57,569 nucleotides of DNA from an uncultured Verrucomicrobiota bacterium (lineage in GTDB: Bacteria > Verrucomicrobiota > Verrucomicrobiia > Limisphaerales > CAIYYI01), in the NCBI GenBank assembly GCA_903930345.1, contig CAIYYI010000636.1:1-57569 (forward strand), in the 5' to 3' direction. This document shows, in pieces, positions 25,301-31,571 of this stretch; position 1 is the first letter of the stretch, and each line of letters opens with the position of its first letter. The translations under genes and the position numbers were made by a program. Under the pieces are notes generated by a model, which had not been told where the DNA came from, searched no databases, and saw nothing but the letters and a program-made list of their open reading frames with translations.

Positions 25301-26726
25301 AAGTGAGGTCGGCGGAGGGCCTCATGCAACGATAGGCGTTGCCATCCGGATCAGTCGGGAAATGGCTGGCCACGAAATCGGAGTCGATCTCCTCAATGTG
25401 AACGTAGGAGCCATACTGGGCGTAGCCGTTCCCGGCCACGCCGCTGGCGGCGGGGTTGGCGCCATTGATGCGCAGTTGCACCGGGGAGCAAACCTCCGAG
25501 TGCATGCCGCCCTGCCGGGCCAGGATGCTCCCGGCCGTCTGCGAGTGCGTGTTCTGGCTGTTCAGGTTGAATCCGCTCAACCCGTTCCAGCGCCGGTCGC
25601 TCGGGATGTTGAACCGCTGGTTGGGCGGAACCGCGCCGCGGCTGCCCGCGCCGCGCAGGCGGGTGCTGCAGTTGTACCGCACGATGGTCTCCGCGCCGTC
25701 GGTGCGGATGAAGGTCACGTTCATCTCCGAATCGTTGTTGGGCGTGGAGCCGTTCAGGTTGCTCAGGAAAGCCCGCTCGGCTTCGGTCATGATCAGCCGG
25801 TAGATGGGCTGGTCGCCAGCGTAAGTCTCGGCGCTGTTGGCCACCTGGTAGAGGGCGTTGACCACCTGGGCGTTGGTGCCGCCCCAGAGCGCCGGGGCGG
25901 GCCACGTCCGGACATTCCCCTCCGGATCGGCGGCGCGCAGGTAGAACTCGATGACCGCGTTGTTGAGGTTCGTCGCCCCGGGAATCGTGGCGGCGAACAC
26001 CCGGTCCCCCGCCAGGCCGTCGGGCGGCTGGCCGTCGTCGACCATCGGCAGCGGGGTGAAGTCGCCCGGCGTCGCGGTGCTGGCATTGCGGAAGTGCAGC
26101 GTCACGTTCAGCCCGTTGGTCCGCTCATCCAGAATGGTGGCGCGGATGGTCACCGGCTGGCCCGCGCCGGGCACCGGCGGAAAGTGTGCCGCGTGCAAAA
26201 TCAGCGGCGGCACATTGGCGGTCAGCACAGAGTTGGTCCTCCCGGGCGTGCCGTTGTTGGACAGGCTGGCTTTCCAGTTTTGCCCGTGCTGGTTGGGCAG
26301 CGCCGGGTTGCACAGCTCCAGGGATTTACCCCCGCCGTCCGCCGGGCTGACCCAGTCCCAGCCGGAGGTGTTGGCCGGGGTGGCCGTGTTGGTGCCCCTG
26401 ATGCGAATGCCCCAGTCGCCCGCATCGGCGTAGTAAACCCGGTTCACGCTTTCGCCCAGCGCGTTCTCCAGCTCCAGATCCTCATCCGAATCGCTGAGCT
26501 GGCCCGCCCACCCGCCGACGACGTTGGTCACGGTGGGAAAGAGACTGCGGAACGTGGCCAGATGGGCGGCCACCACGAGCTGCTCCCCGCCGGCCATCGT
26601 CACGTCGGGGAAATCAAACTTCACCCCGCGCCGGAAGCGCCACCCGGTGAGGTTCACCGGCGCATCCCCGGTGTTGTTCAGCTCGATCCACTCCTCGTTG
26701 GTGTGGCGGCTGGCGGGGTTGAACAT
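19317..26726 (-). CDS. Giant extracellular protein, C-terminal part: CotH-like, beta-helix and multiple lamin-tail domains
   Basis: 2,469 codons from the first ATG (26726), but the frame continues upstream through QIVINEI to a TAG at 26748, so the ATG is an internal Met. Order: lamin-tail domain (MFNPASRHTNEEWIELNNTG, about 1-165), an Ig-like stretch, a CotH-like kinase-fold domain (about 305-670, DQPIYRLIMT, with DxD-type HDHDSDFGF near 572), a parallel beta-helix (about 780-1150), then six more LTDs opening with RLNELLAAN, RLNEWLAAA, VLNEIMARN, RINEWLAAP, VIHEVLAHS and VISEIMYHP. One DxxW beta-sandwich lies between LTDs, and a calcium-type DTDGDGMPDAWE/DPDHDGLSNAQE tail ends the protein. 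It has no signal peptide of its own. Likely a cell-surface or secreted adhesin or matrix protein; it cannot be exported as drawn unless made with the upstream part. Confidence 0.85.
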   Translation of the reverse strand: MFNPASRHTNEEWIELNNTGDAPVNLTGWRFRRGVKFDFPDVTMAGGEQLVVAAHLATFRSLFPTVTNVVGGWAGQLSDSDEDLELENALGESVNRVYYADAGDWGIRIRGTNTATPANTSGWDWVSPADGGGKSLELCNPALPNQHGQNWKASLSNNGTPGRTNSVLTANVPPLILHAAHFPPVPGAGQPVTIRATILDERTNGLNVTLHFRNASTATPGDFTPLPMVDDGQPPDGLAGDRVFAATIPGATNLNNAVIEFYLRAADPEGNVRTWPAPALWGGTNAQVVNALYQVANSAETYAGDQPIYRLIMTEAERAFLSNLNGSTPNNDSEMNVTFIRTDGAETIVRYNCSTRLRGAGSRGAVPPNQRFNIPSDRRWNGLSGFNLNSQNTHSQTAGSILARQGGMHSEVCSPVQLRINGANPAASGVAGNGYAQYGSYVHIEEIDSDFVASHFPTDPDGNAYRCMRPSADLTYRTSASAFISAGYSKQSNVSENDWSDMVGLTSALNTNDAAYVESVRRALNPQQWVRFFAMNVLLGYAETSLGSDGAADDYSMYRGVSDPRFLMFMHDHDSDFGFMGGSTTWSLFRAADGSAVVRRFLKHPEFVPLYFAELKRQLDTTFSPPQFTATLDAALGTWVPDATIRSMKTFLTNRASYVRSQIPLALTVGHALAVTGGYPSTGTAEVTLFGRAHAIDTRAVKVNGSLAVWSAWEARWTNTVTLQPGINRVLVESLDSNGVTFASTSLDVWYNDLTVTDVSGPITANTLWTPDAGPYKVTATINITNGATLTIQPGTTVYFAPGTSLNVWGASRLLAEGTDTQRIRLTREPGTAGIWGGINFQDTTAESRLSHADMEYVGGPQAVLASRAIIALDSLTFSNIAVQYVNLNHSSFTIRNCLFPSLSGVELIRGTGLPATGHGSFEGNWFGTTTGLNDILHFSGGNRPEAILQIVNNVFTGASDDVLELNGTDAHIEGNLFLHVRQQVAGGDTANAIASGRDGGNASELTIARNLFYDCDHAVLAKEGGFPTLENNTIIRTLGAVVNLGEPGLGAVGGAGARLEGNLIWDAPALLANHTSAVMQVTVDRCLMPMSWPGTSNLTADPQLVNLNSNTITWATLTNDFRLGPGSPARGAGPNGIDLGALVPAWATIAGEPLTPTARTNVTLTVGGAGLTHYRYRVNNGPFLTNEIPIATPLVLGGLTDGTYTVSVLGRNSAGYWQNASNPTVSRTWTVEGSRCGVRLNELLAANAGAVVHAETTPDVVELYNDSSTAADLTGLRLTDDVSNPDKFVFATGIQIPPGGHLVVYADNAPDLPGIHLGFRLSQVGGSLHLYDRPERGGGRLDSVNYGLQVADRSIGRLADGSWALTLPTFGSANQAAPTGGAARLRLNEWLAAAQALYPSDFIEIFNPEPWPVAIGGLYLTDSPVGWPAQHPIAPLSFIPAQGYAVFQADGQPENGPSHLSFQLAHERGHLALFYADLTVIDQAVYGAQSLDVATGRSPNGGTRFAALPPTPGSANPAPASATNLVTTTLNLVSLVQPWRYEASGTDLGTGWRETGFADAAWSNGLALFYHGSGTSFPAPINTVLPFTAPLQSTFYFRTHFNLNTNAAGFSLSLTHVIDDGAVVYLNGQEIHRYGLAAGAISNATLATSVGVAGLVGPVTVPGAGLVPGDNVLAVEVHQSSLASSDIAMAIQLDLTRTVTNITGAGVVLNEIMARNQTLTNDDGTIADWVELLNPGGQPADLSGFSLTDDPADVRRWVFPSGVIMPPQSYLVVRCDGKAPPATNDVPGLNTGFSLKADGGAVYLYSPDGTPAASLAYGLQAGDLSLGRVPDASGAWTLTQPSPGRANLAITLGDASVLRINEWLAAPGGTGEDWFEVWNPNPQPVAIGGLYLTDDLNNPIKSAIPPLSFIGVNTNGHQVFKADKNTAVGADHVGFKLAGSGGTIGLANAAGQWIDGIGYRAQATGVSEGRFPDGAASLARFPDTATPGEPNYLPLTNVVIHEVLAHSAAPLEDAIELHNPTDAAVDISGWYLSDAPRTLRKFRIPDGTILPPGGYVVFYEAQFNADPLVNPLSFALSSSKGDEVQLATADPVSGQLTGYRTAVKFGPSELGVSFGRYVNSIGDEQFVALTTPTFGSDDPGLVEDFRRGMGQPNAVPRVGPVVISEIMYHPPDAGTNDNTLAEFIELHNLTAAPVPLHDPGAPTNTWRLRDAVDFEWPPGVSLAAGSYLLVVSFDPVLDPASLAAFRATYGLGQDVAIHGPYRGKLANSSAKVELWKPAPAADPGLVPYVLVERIKYADTVPWPVSADGLGHSMQRITPGGFGNEPTNWIAAAPTPVPLDGADTDGDGMPDAWEAAHGLLANNPLDATADPDHDGLSNAQEYLAGTDPQNALSGVRLVLVRAGTEGVSSAVLRFEGVATKSYTLQATECLPPQWVDLLSVEALPASGLVWITNQLPGGSRFYRLVTPRR

Positions 26727-26747
26727 GATCTCGTTGATGACGATCTG

Positions 26748-29700
26748 CTAGTCGAACGACGCCTCCGGGTTCAGCACATAGCTCCACGAGCCTCCGGCCA
26801 GCGCGTTGGGCACGGCCGCCAGGTCCCGGATCCCGTGGTTCGCCGCCCAGACGGCGGCCACCGCGCCGGGCACCGGCTCGGCAAACTGAAAGGTATATGG
26901 CCCCTCGGCCGCGCCGCTCACGCTTTGTGCGGGCGCGCCGTTCAGGCGCAGGTCGCCCGCATCCACGCCGCTCACCGGCTCAGAGAACCGGACCAGTATC
27001 CGGGTGAGCGAACGCACGGTGGCACCGGCCGGCGGGGTGAGGCTCAACACCGTTGGCGGCACGTTATCCGCTGTGGTGTAGGCCCAGGTGTTGCCCGGTG
27101 CAGAAGGCACAAAAGCGTTCGGAACGGCGGCCAGATCCGCAATGCCATGGCCCGCCGCCCAGGTCAACTGGACGGATGTCGCGTTGGGCGTCGCGAAGGT
27201 GAAGGTGTGGCGGTTGCCGGAGCTGCTCAGGCCCGTGGCGGGAATGCCATTGATCAGCAGGTCGGCCGCCTGCACCCCGCCGACCGCCTCGGTGAAGACA
27301 ACCTCCACCTGCGTAAGATTCATGACGTGGGTACCCGCCGGAGGCACCTGGGAAAGGATAGCGGGGGCCGTTTGGTCAATCAGCGCGTATTGCCAGGTGC
27401 CGCCCGCGAGGAATGCGTCGAACACATTGGGCGGCACCTCCAGATCGGCGATGCCATGCGCCGCCGCCCAGGTGACCGCCACCAGCCCGTAGGGTGGCTG
27501 CGGGAAGGTGAAGAGGTAGTTGCCCCCCGCGCCCGTGACGGCGGACGCGGGCACTCCGTTCAGGAGCAGATCGGCCGGATCAACCCCGCTGACCGGTTTG
27601 CTGAAGGTCACCTGGAGCTGGGTGAGGGCGCTGATGATCGCCCCGGCGACGGGCGTCTGCGCGGTGATCGCCGGCGCATTGGGATTCAGCAGGGTGAAGC
27701 GGAACGTCGCCCCGGGCGCGGTGCCGTCGAACCCCTTGGGCGGGGTGTCGAAGTCGGCCAGCCCGTGGTTGGTCGCCCAGGTGATGACCACCTCCCCGTA
27801 CGCCGGCTGCGGAAAACTGAACGTGTAGGCTGCGTTGCTGGTTCCGCCAGCGACGCTGGCAGCCGGCACGCCGTTCACCAGCAGATCGGCGGCGTTCACG
27901 CCGGACACCGGCTCCGTGAACCGGACTGCCAGATTGGTGAGGGCGAACAGCGTGCCGGGTGCCGGTGTGGTGAGGAGGACGCCCGGCGGCAGCTGGCTGC
28001 CATCGGCCAGGTAGGCATAAAGCTCCGCCCGGAACCCGAAATCGCTGCTCCCGAGCGACTGGTTGAAGGCGTGAACCGCGATCTCATTGGTGCCGCTCAC
28101 GAGATAGGCCTGGGCATTGGTCAGCGTGTAAACCAGGGTGGCGGCGCCGCCGCCTGCGATTTCCGATATGCTGCTGGACGCCACGCCATCGTGGGCCACC
28201 TCGCCCGCCGGCATGTTGTAGCGCAGCACCTCCACGCCGTTGATCCAGGCGATAAACCCGTCGTCGCTGGTGGCCGACAGATAAAGATTCGTCGCCGCCG
28301 CTGCATTTGCCACCACGAACTGCCGCCGCAGGTAAAGGCTGGTGTAGGTGCTCAGCATGTCGCTCAGGAGCGTGCCGGGATTGTCCACGGTGTTGTAAGG
28401 ATCGCCGTAATAGAACGGCGCCAGCCCGTTGGACCAGCCTGTGGCGGCGAAGCCGAGCCGCCGCCAGACGTCGCCGGGGGCGGAGGCCTCGGCGGTTCCC
28501 TTGAGGAACTGCCAGAGGCCGTTGGAGGCGATCAGGGTGGTGCGCGCATCCAGCGTGTAACTCCAGGTGGCCTCCGCGCCGGCCGCGTTGAACGCCTGGC
28601 CGGACAGGTCGGTGATTCCATGGTTAGCCGCCCACCCGATGCTGATCGTGCCGCTGGCCGGCTGGGCGAACGCAAAGGTGTAATTGGAGCCGGAGCCGCT
28701 CAGGCCGAACGCCGGCAGGCTGTTCACCAGCAGGTCGGCGGCGTTCACGTTGCGCACCTCCCGGCTGAAGCTCACCTGCACCTGTGTGAGGTTGCTCACC
28801 ACGGCACCCGCCGGCGGGATCTTCGCTGCCACGGTCGGGGGCGGGTTGGTCACCGCCGCATAATCTCCCAGCAGCTCCAGGTCGAAGCTGAGGTCCGAGC
28901 TGCCCGCATTGGCCTGGTGCACCTCCACGGCCAGGAGGTTCGTGCCGTTCACCAGCAGGCCGGGATTCAGGTTGGTGGGGTTGTAAACGGCGCCGTCATC
29001 CGCCGCATTGGCAAAGGCGTAATTGGTGTAAGCCACCGCCCCGGTCGCCATGTTGTAGCGGGCCGCCTCCACCCCGTTGAGATGGACCACCGCCCCGTCG
29101 TCGACCAGCAGGCGCAGGGTGAGGTTCGTGCAGTTGACGGCGTTGGTCACCACGAAAGCGCGGCGGAAGTAGGTGGTGGGAAACTTGTTGGCGGCATCAG
29201 GCCCGTAGCTCACCGTGGTCGCCTCCGGCCGGCCATCGGCGGTGTCGCCGTAGCCCAGTTCCGCCGGGCCGGAAGCCCAGCCGCCATCGTTGAAGGCTGG
29301 CCCGGTCCACGCCGCCCCCGGGTTGCTGCCGTTGTCCAGGTACTTCCAGACCGCCCCGGTGCTGATCAGGGTGGCGGCGGTCCGGTTCGTGTTTGGCAGC
29401 ATCTGCAGGTGGACCACATAAGGCCCCGAGCCCCGGCCGGTGAGCCCGCATGGCGCGGTCCCGTCCACCGCGATCTGGTACTTCGTCCCTTGCGTCGCCG
29501 TGAACTGCACCAGGCTCTGGGTGATCACGCACGACACAATGTCGTCGTTGCCCGCCACGCTGGTCAGGTTGGTGAGGCTCGTGCCCAGGTAAACCGCCAG
29601 CAGCGTGTTGTAATCGCTGCCCAGGGTGTCGATCCGGGTCAGCCCGGTCACCGGCGCGGTCCAGTTGAACCAGACCGAGCGTCCGTTGCGAACCCCGGCG

Positions 29701-29894
29701 TGGATCGGCTCGCCCACCTCCGCCGTCGCCAGCAGGTAGGTGGTGCCGTTCGTGGTCCAGTCCGTGCCGGTCATCGTCCAACTTTTGGAAAAGTTGTCAT
29801 TGGACGGCGCTTGGGCTGCAACCCGTCCCGCCGTCAGCAGCAGGAGCAGGATCAGACCAGGCAGAAGGTAGGTTATTCGAAGCATAAAAGGCAT
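26748..29894 (-). CDS. Giant extracellular protein, N-terminal part, ending in an in-frame TAG
   Basis: About 1,048 residues. The start at ATG 29894 (MPFMLRITYLLPGLILLLLL) is chosen because it gives a signal peptide ending VAAQA and an AT-rich TATATC lies 7 bases upstream; ATG 29885 is equally possible. A NDNF-type domain (APSNDNFSKSW to AGNDD) is followed by two DxxW beta-sandwich modules (AVWKYLDNGS; LWQFLKGTAE) and five Ig-like repeats, each with xLTQVxVxFSxPVxGVxAADLLxNGxP and a WAAxHGIxDL end. The stop TAG (26750-26748) follows NPEASFD, and the same frame continues directly into the LTD of the downstream part. I read both as one interrupted gene of about 3,500 residues. Confidence 0.82.
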   Translation of the reverse strand: MPFMLRITYLLPGLILLLLLTAGRVAAQAPSNDNFSKSWTMTGTDWTTNGTTYLLATAEVGEPIHAGVRNGRSVWFNWTAPVTGLTRIDTLGSDYNTLLAVYLGTSLTNLTSVAGNDDIVSCVITQSLVQFTATQGTKYQIAVDGTAPCGLTGRGSGPYVVHLQMLPNTNRTAATLISTGAVWKYLDNGSNPGAAWTGPAFNDGGWASGPAELGYGDTADGRPEATTVSYGPDAANKFPTTYFRRAFVVTNAVNCTNLTLRLLVDDGAVVHLNGVEAARYNMATGAVAYTNYAFANAADDGAVYNPTNLNPGLLVNGTNLLAVEVHQANAGSSDLSFDLELLGDYAAVTNPPPTVAAKIPPAGAVVSNLTQVQVSFSREVRNVNAADLLVNSLPAFGLSGSGSNYTFAFAQPASGTISIGWAANHGITDLSGQAFNAAGAEATWSYTLDARTTLIASNGLWQFLKGTAEASAPGDVWRRLGFAATGWSNGLAPFYYGDPYNTVDNPGTLLSDMLSTYTSLYLRRQFVVANAAAATNLYLSATSDDGFIAWINGVEVLRYNMPAGEVAHDGVASSSISEIAGGGAATLVYTLTNAQAYLVSGTNEIAVHAFNQSLGSSDFGFRAELYAYLADGSQLPPGVLLTTPAPGTLFALTNLAVRFTEPVSGVNAADLLVNGVPAASVAGGTSNAAYTFSFPQPAYGEVVITWATNHGLADFDTPPKGFDGTAPGATFRFTLLNPNAPAITAQTPVAGAIISALTQLQVTFSKPVSGVDPADLLLNGVPASAVTGAGGNYLFTFPQPPYGLVAVTWAAAHGIADLEVPPNVFDAFLAGGTWQYALIDQTAPAILSQVPPAGTHVMNLTQVEVVFTEAVGGVQAADLLINGIPATGLSSSGNRHTFTFATPNATSVQLTWAAGHGIADLAAVPNAFVPSAPGNTWAYTTADNVPPTVLSLTPPAGATVRSLTRILVRFSEPVSGVDAGDLRLNGAPAQSVSGAAEGPYTFQFAEPVPGAVAAVWAANHGIRDLAAVPNALAGGSWSYVLNPEASFD

Positions 29895-30246
29895 GCTGGG
29901 GGATATAAAAACGCGGGTCATGGCCGGCCGGCGAAGCGCGTCGGCACCGGTCGCTGGACAAAGCCCCGCCCTCGCCACCAGTGGGCCGGCTGCGGCCCTG
30001 GTTGAGCTGGTACCAGGCACCCGGAAGGTGCCCCGCGGGTTTGTCCCGGATAAAACGTGCAATGTCTTAATATCGACTATGGTTCGGGGGTCCATATTCA
30101 CCCTTTTCTGGGGTTCCCGTTCATGGACGCCAATCCAGGGCCACAACGTCCCCCGGCTTTGCCTCCCGCTCCGGTTTTGGATTGTCGCGAGGGCGGGGAG
30201 GGTCCAAGCTGCCCCCATCACCCTGCAGCCATGGGTGCCATAGGCA
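29895..30246. other. Divergent intergenic region with palindromes and an AT-rich patch
   Basis: This 352-base spacer separates the minus-strand giant gene from the plus-strand MFS operon. It holds a perfect palindrome CTGGTACCAG (30007-30016), abutting a GGCACC/GGTGCC hairpin (30016-30021 and 30027-30032), then an AT-rich patch with TAATAT near 30068. These are plausible operator and promoter elements for the transporter-glycosidase operon. No coding frame in the spacer looks real. Confidence 0.4.
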
Positions 30247-31533
30247 ATGACAGCCCAACTGAACACCGGCGGACCGATTGACCAGAAGCGACTGGATCGC
30301 CTGCGGCTCCTGCATGTCCTGCTGCCGCTGTTCATCGGGTCGATCATCGCCTACCTGGACCGGGTGAACCTAGCTTACGCCGGGCTGACCATGAACAAGG
30401 ACCTGGGGTTCAGCGCCTCCGTCTTCGGCACCGGGGCGGGCATCTTCTTTGCCGGGTACGTGCTGTTTGAGATCCCCGGGGCGGTCCTCGCGGAGCGCTG
30501 GAGCGCCCGGCTCTGGCTGACGCGGATCATGATTTCCTGGGGGCTCATCTCCGCGCTCATGGCCTGGGTGCACACGGAGTGGCAGTTCTATGCGGTGCGC
30601 TTTTTACTGGGGGCGGCGGAGGCCAGCTTTTACCCCGTGGCGTACGCCAGCGTCATCCCGCGCTGGTTCACCCCGGCCGAGCGCCCCCGCGCGCTCGCGC
30701 TCATGCTGACCTCCCTCCAGATTTCGGCCATCATCGGCTCCCCGCTCGCCGGCAGCCTCCTCTCCCTCGAACTGGCGGGGCTCAAGGGCTGGCAGCTGCT
30801 GTTCCTCGTGGAGGCGGTGCCGGCGGTGGCCTTTGGGCTGGTGCTCTGGTTTTGGCTCTGCGACTGGCCCGCGGATGCCCCGTGGCTGACCGCCGCCGAA
30901 AAGCAGCACCTGGCCGACGCCTACGCGGCGGACGTGTCGCGCAAACAGTCCGCCCAGCCCTTCACGGTCTGGCAGGCGCTCGCCAGCCGCGAGGTGCTGA
31001 AGCTGGGCCTGATCTATTTTCTGTGGATCACCGGCTTCTGGGGCTTCAACTACTGGCTCCCCACCGTCCTCCAGGAGGCCTCCGGCTGGTCCAGCCTGCG
31101 GGTCGGCTGGATGATGGTCATCCCCATGGCCGTCGCGCTGGTGGCCATGCTCGGCGTGGGCCATTCGGCCTCGCGCACCGGGGAGAAACGGTGGCACGGG
31201 GCCATCCCCATGTTCGTGGCGGCCCTGGGCATGGGCCTGGCTCCCCTGCTGGAGCAGCCCCTGCTCCGGTTTCTTTGCGTTTGCCTGGTCGGGATGGGCG
31301 TCTATGGCGCCTTCGGGGTCTGGTGGTCGTACCCCAGCACCTTTCTGGCCGGCACGGCCGCCGCCGGTGCCATTGGGCTGATCAACTCCTGCGGTAACGT
31401 GGGCGGCTACCTGGGGCCTTACCTCACCGGGGTGGTCAAGCACTGGACCGGCTCCTTTGACCTGGCCTACCTCTGCCTGGCCGTCTCGCTGCTGGGGGCC
31501 GGCCTGCTGATGCTGACGCTGAAGCGGAGATAA
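30247..31533 (+). CDS. MFS transporter, anion:cation symporter (ACS)-like
   Basis: 428 residues with about 12 hydrophobic segments. The first loop carries the ACS-type signature YLDRVNLAYAGLTM (residues 37-50), and GYVLFEIPGAVLAERWSARLWL and RFLLGAAEASFYPVAYASVIPRWF follow, as in hexuronate, tartrate and phthalate permeases. It probably imports a monocarboxylate or sugar acid, or a small sugar, across the inner membrane using an ion gradient. It is the first gene of a five-gene plus-strand operon with tandem GH43, GH2, GH51 and a six-hairpin protein, which points to uptake of the products of those enzymes. A sugar-acid substrate would fit pectin backbone sugars, but this is inference. Confidence 0.9.
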   Translation: MTAQLNTGGPIDQKRLDRLRLLHVLLPLFIGSIIAYLDRVNLAYAGLTMNKDLGFSASVFGTGAGIFFAGYVLFEIPGAVLAERWSARLWLTRIMISWGLISALMAWVHTEWQFYAVRFLLGAAEASFYPVAYASVIPRWFTPAERPRALALMLTSLQISAIIGSPLAGSLLSLELAGLKGWQLLFLVEAVPAVAFGLVLWFWLCDWPADAPWLTAAEKQHLADAYAADVSRKQSAQPFTVWQALASREVLKLGLIYFLWITGFWGFNYWLPTVLQEASGWSSLRVGWMMVIPMAVALVAMLGVGHSASRTGEKRWHGAIPMFVAALGMGLAPLLEQPLLRFLCVCLVGMGVYGAFGVWWSYPSTFLAGTAAAGAIGLINSCGNVGGYLGPYLTGVVKHWTGSFDLAYLCLAVSLLGAGLLMLTLKRR

Positions 31534-31571
31534 AATGAACCAGCCAACCGGCGCCCACACCCCCTGATTCT

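Noticed and set aside
26748..26750. Global recoding of TAG as a sense codon
   Set aside because: TAG ends the PI-PLC-like gene, the first tandem GH43, the CE7 esterase and the beta-helix gene, so it is an ordinary stop in this genome.
25254..30005. A 1,583-codon open frame on the plus strand
   Set aside because: It is antisense to the giant LTD/CotH gene and its N-terminal part. Its translation is low-complexity G/R/H/V-rich without domains, as expected opposite GC-rich coding DNA. The minus-strand frames hold clear repeats and motifs.
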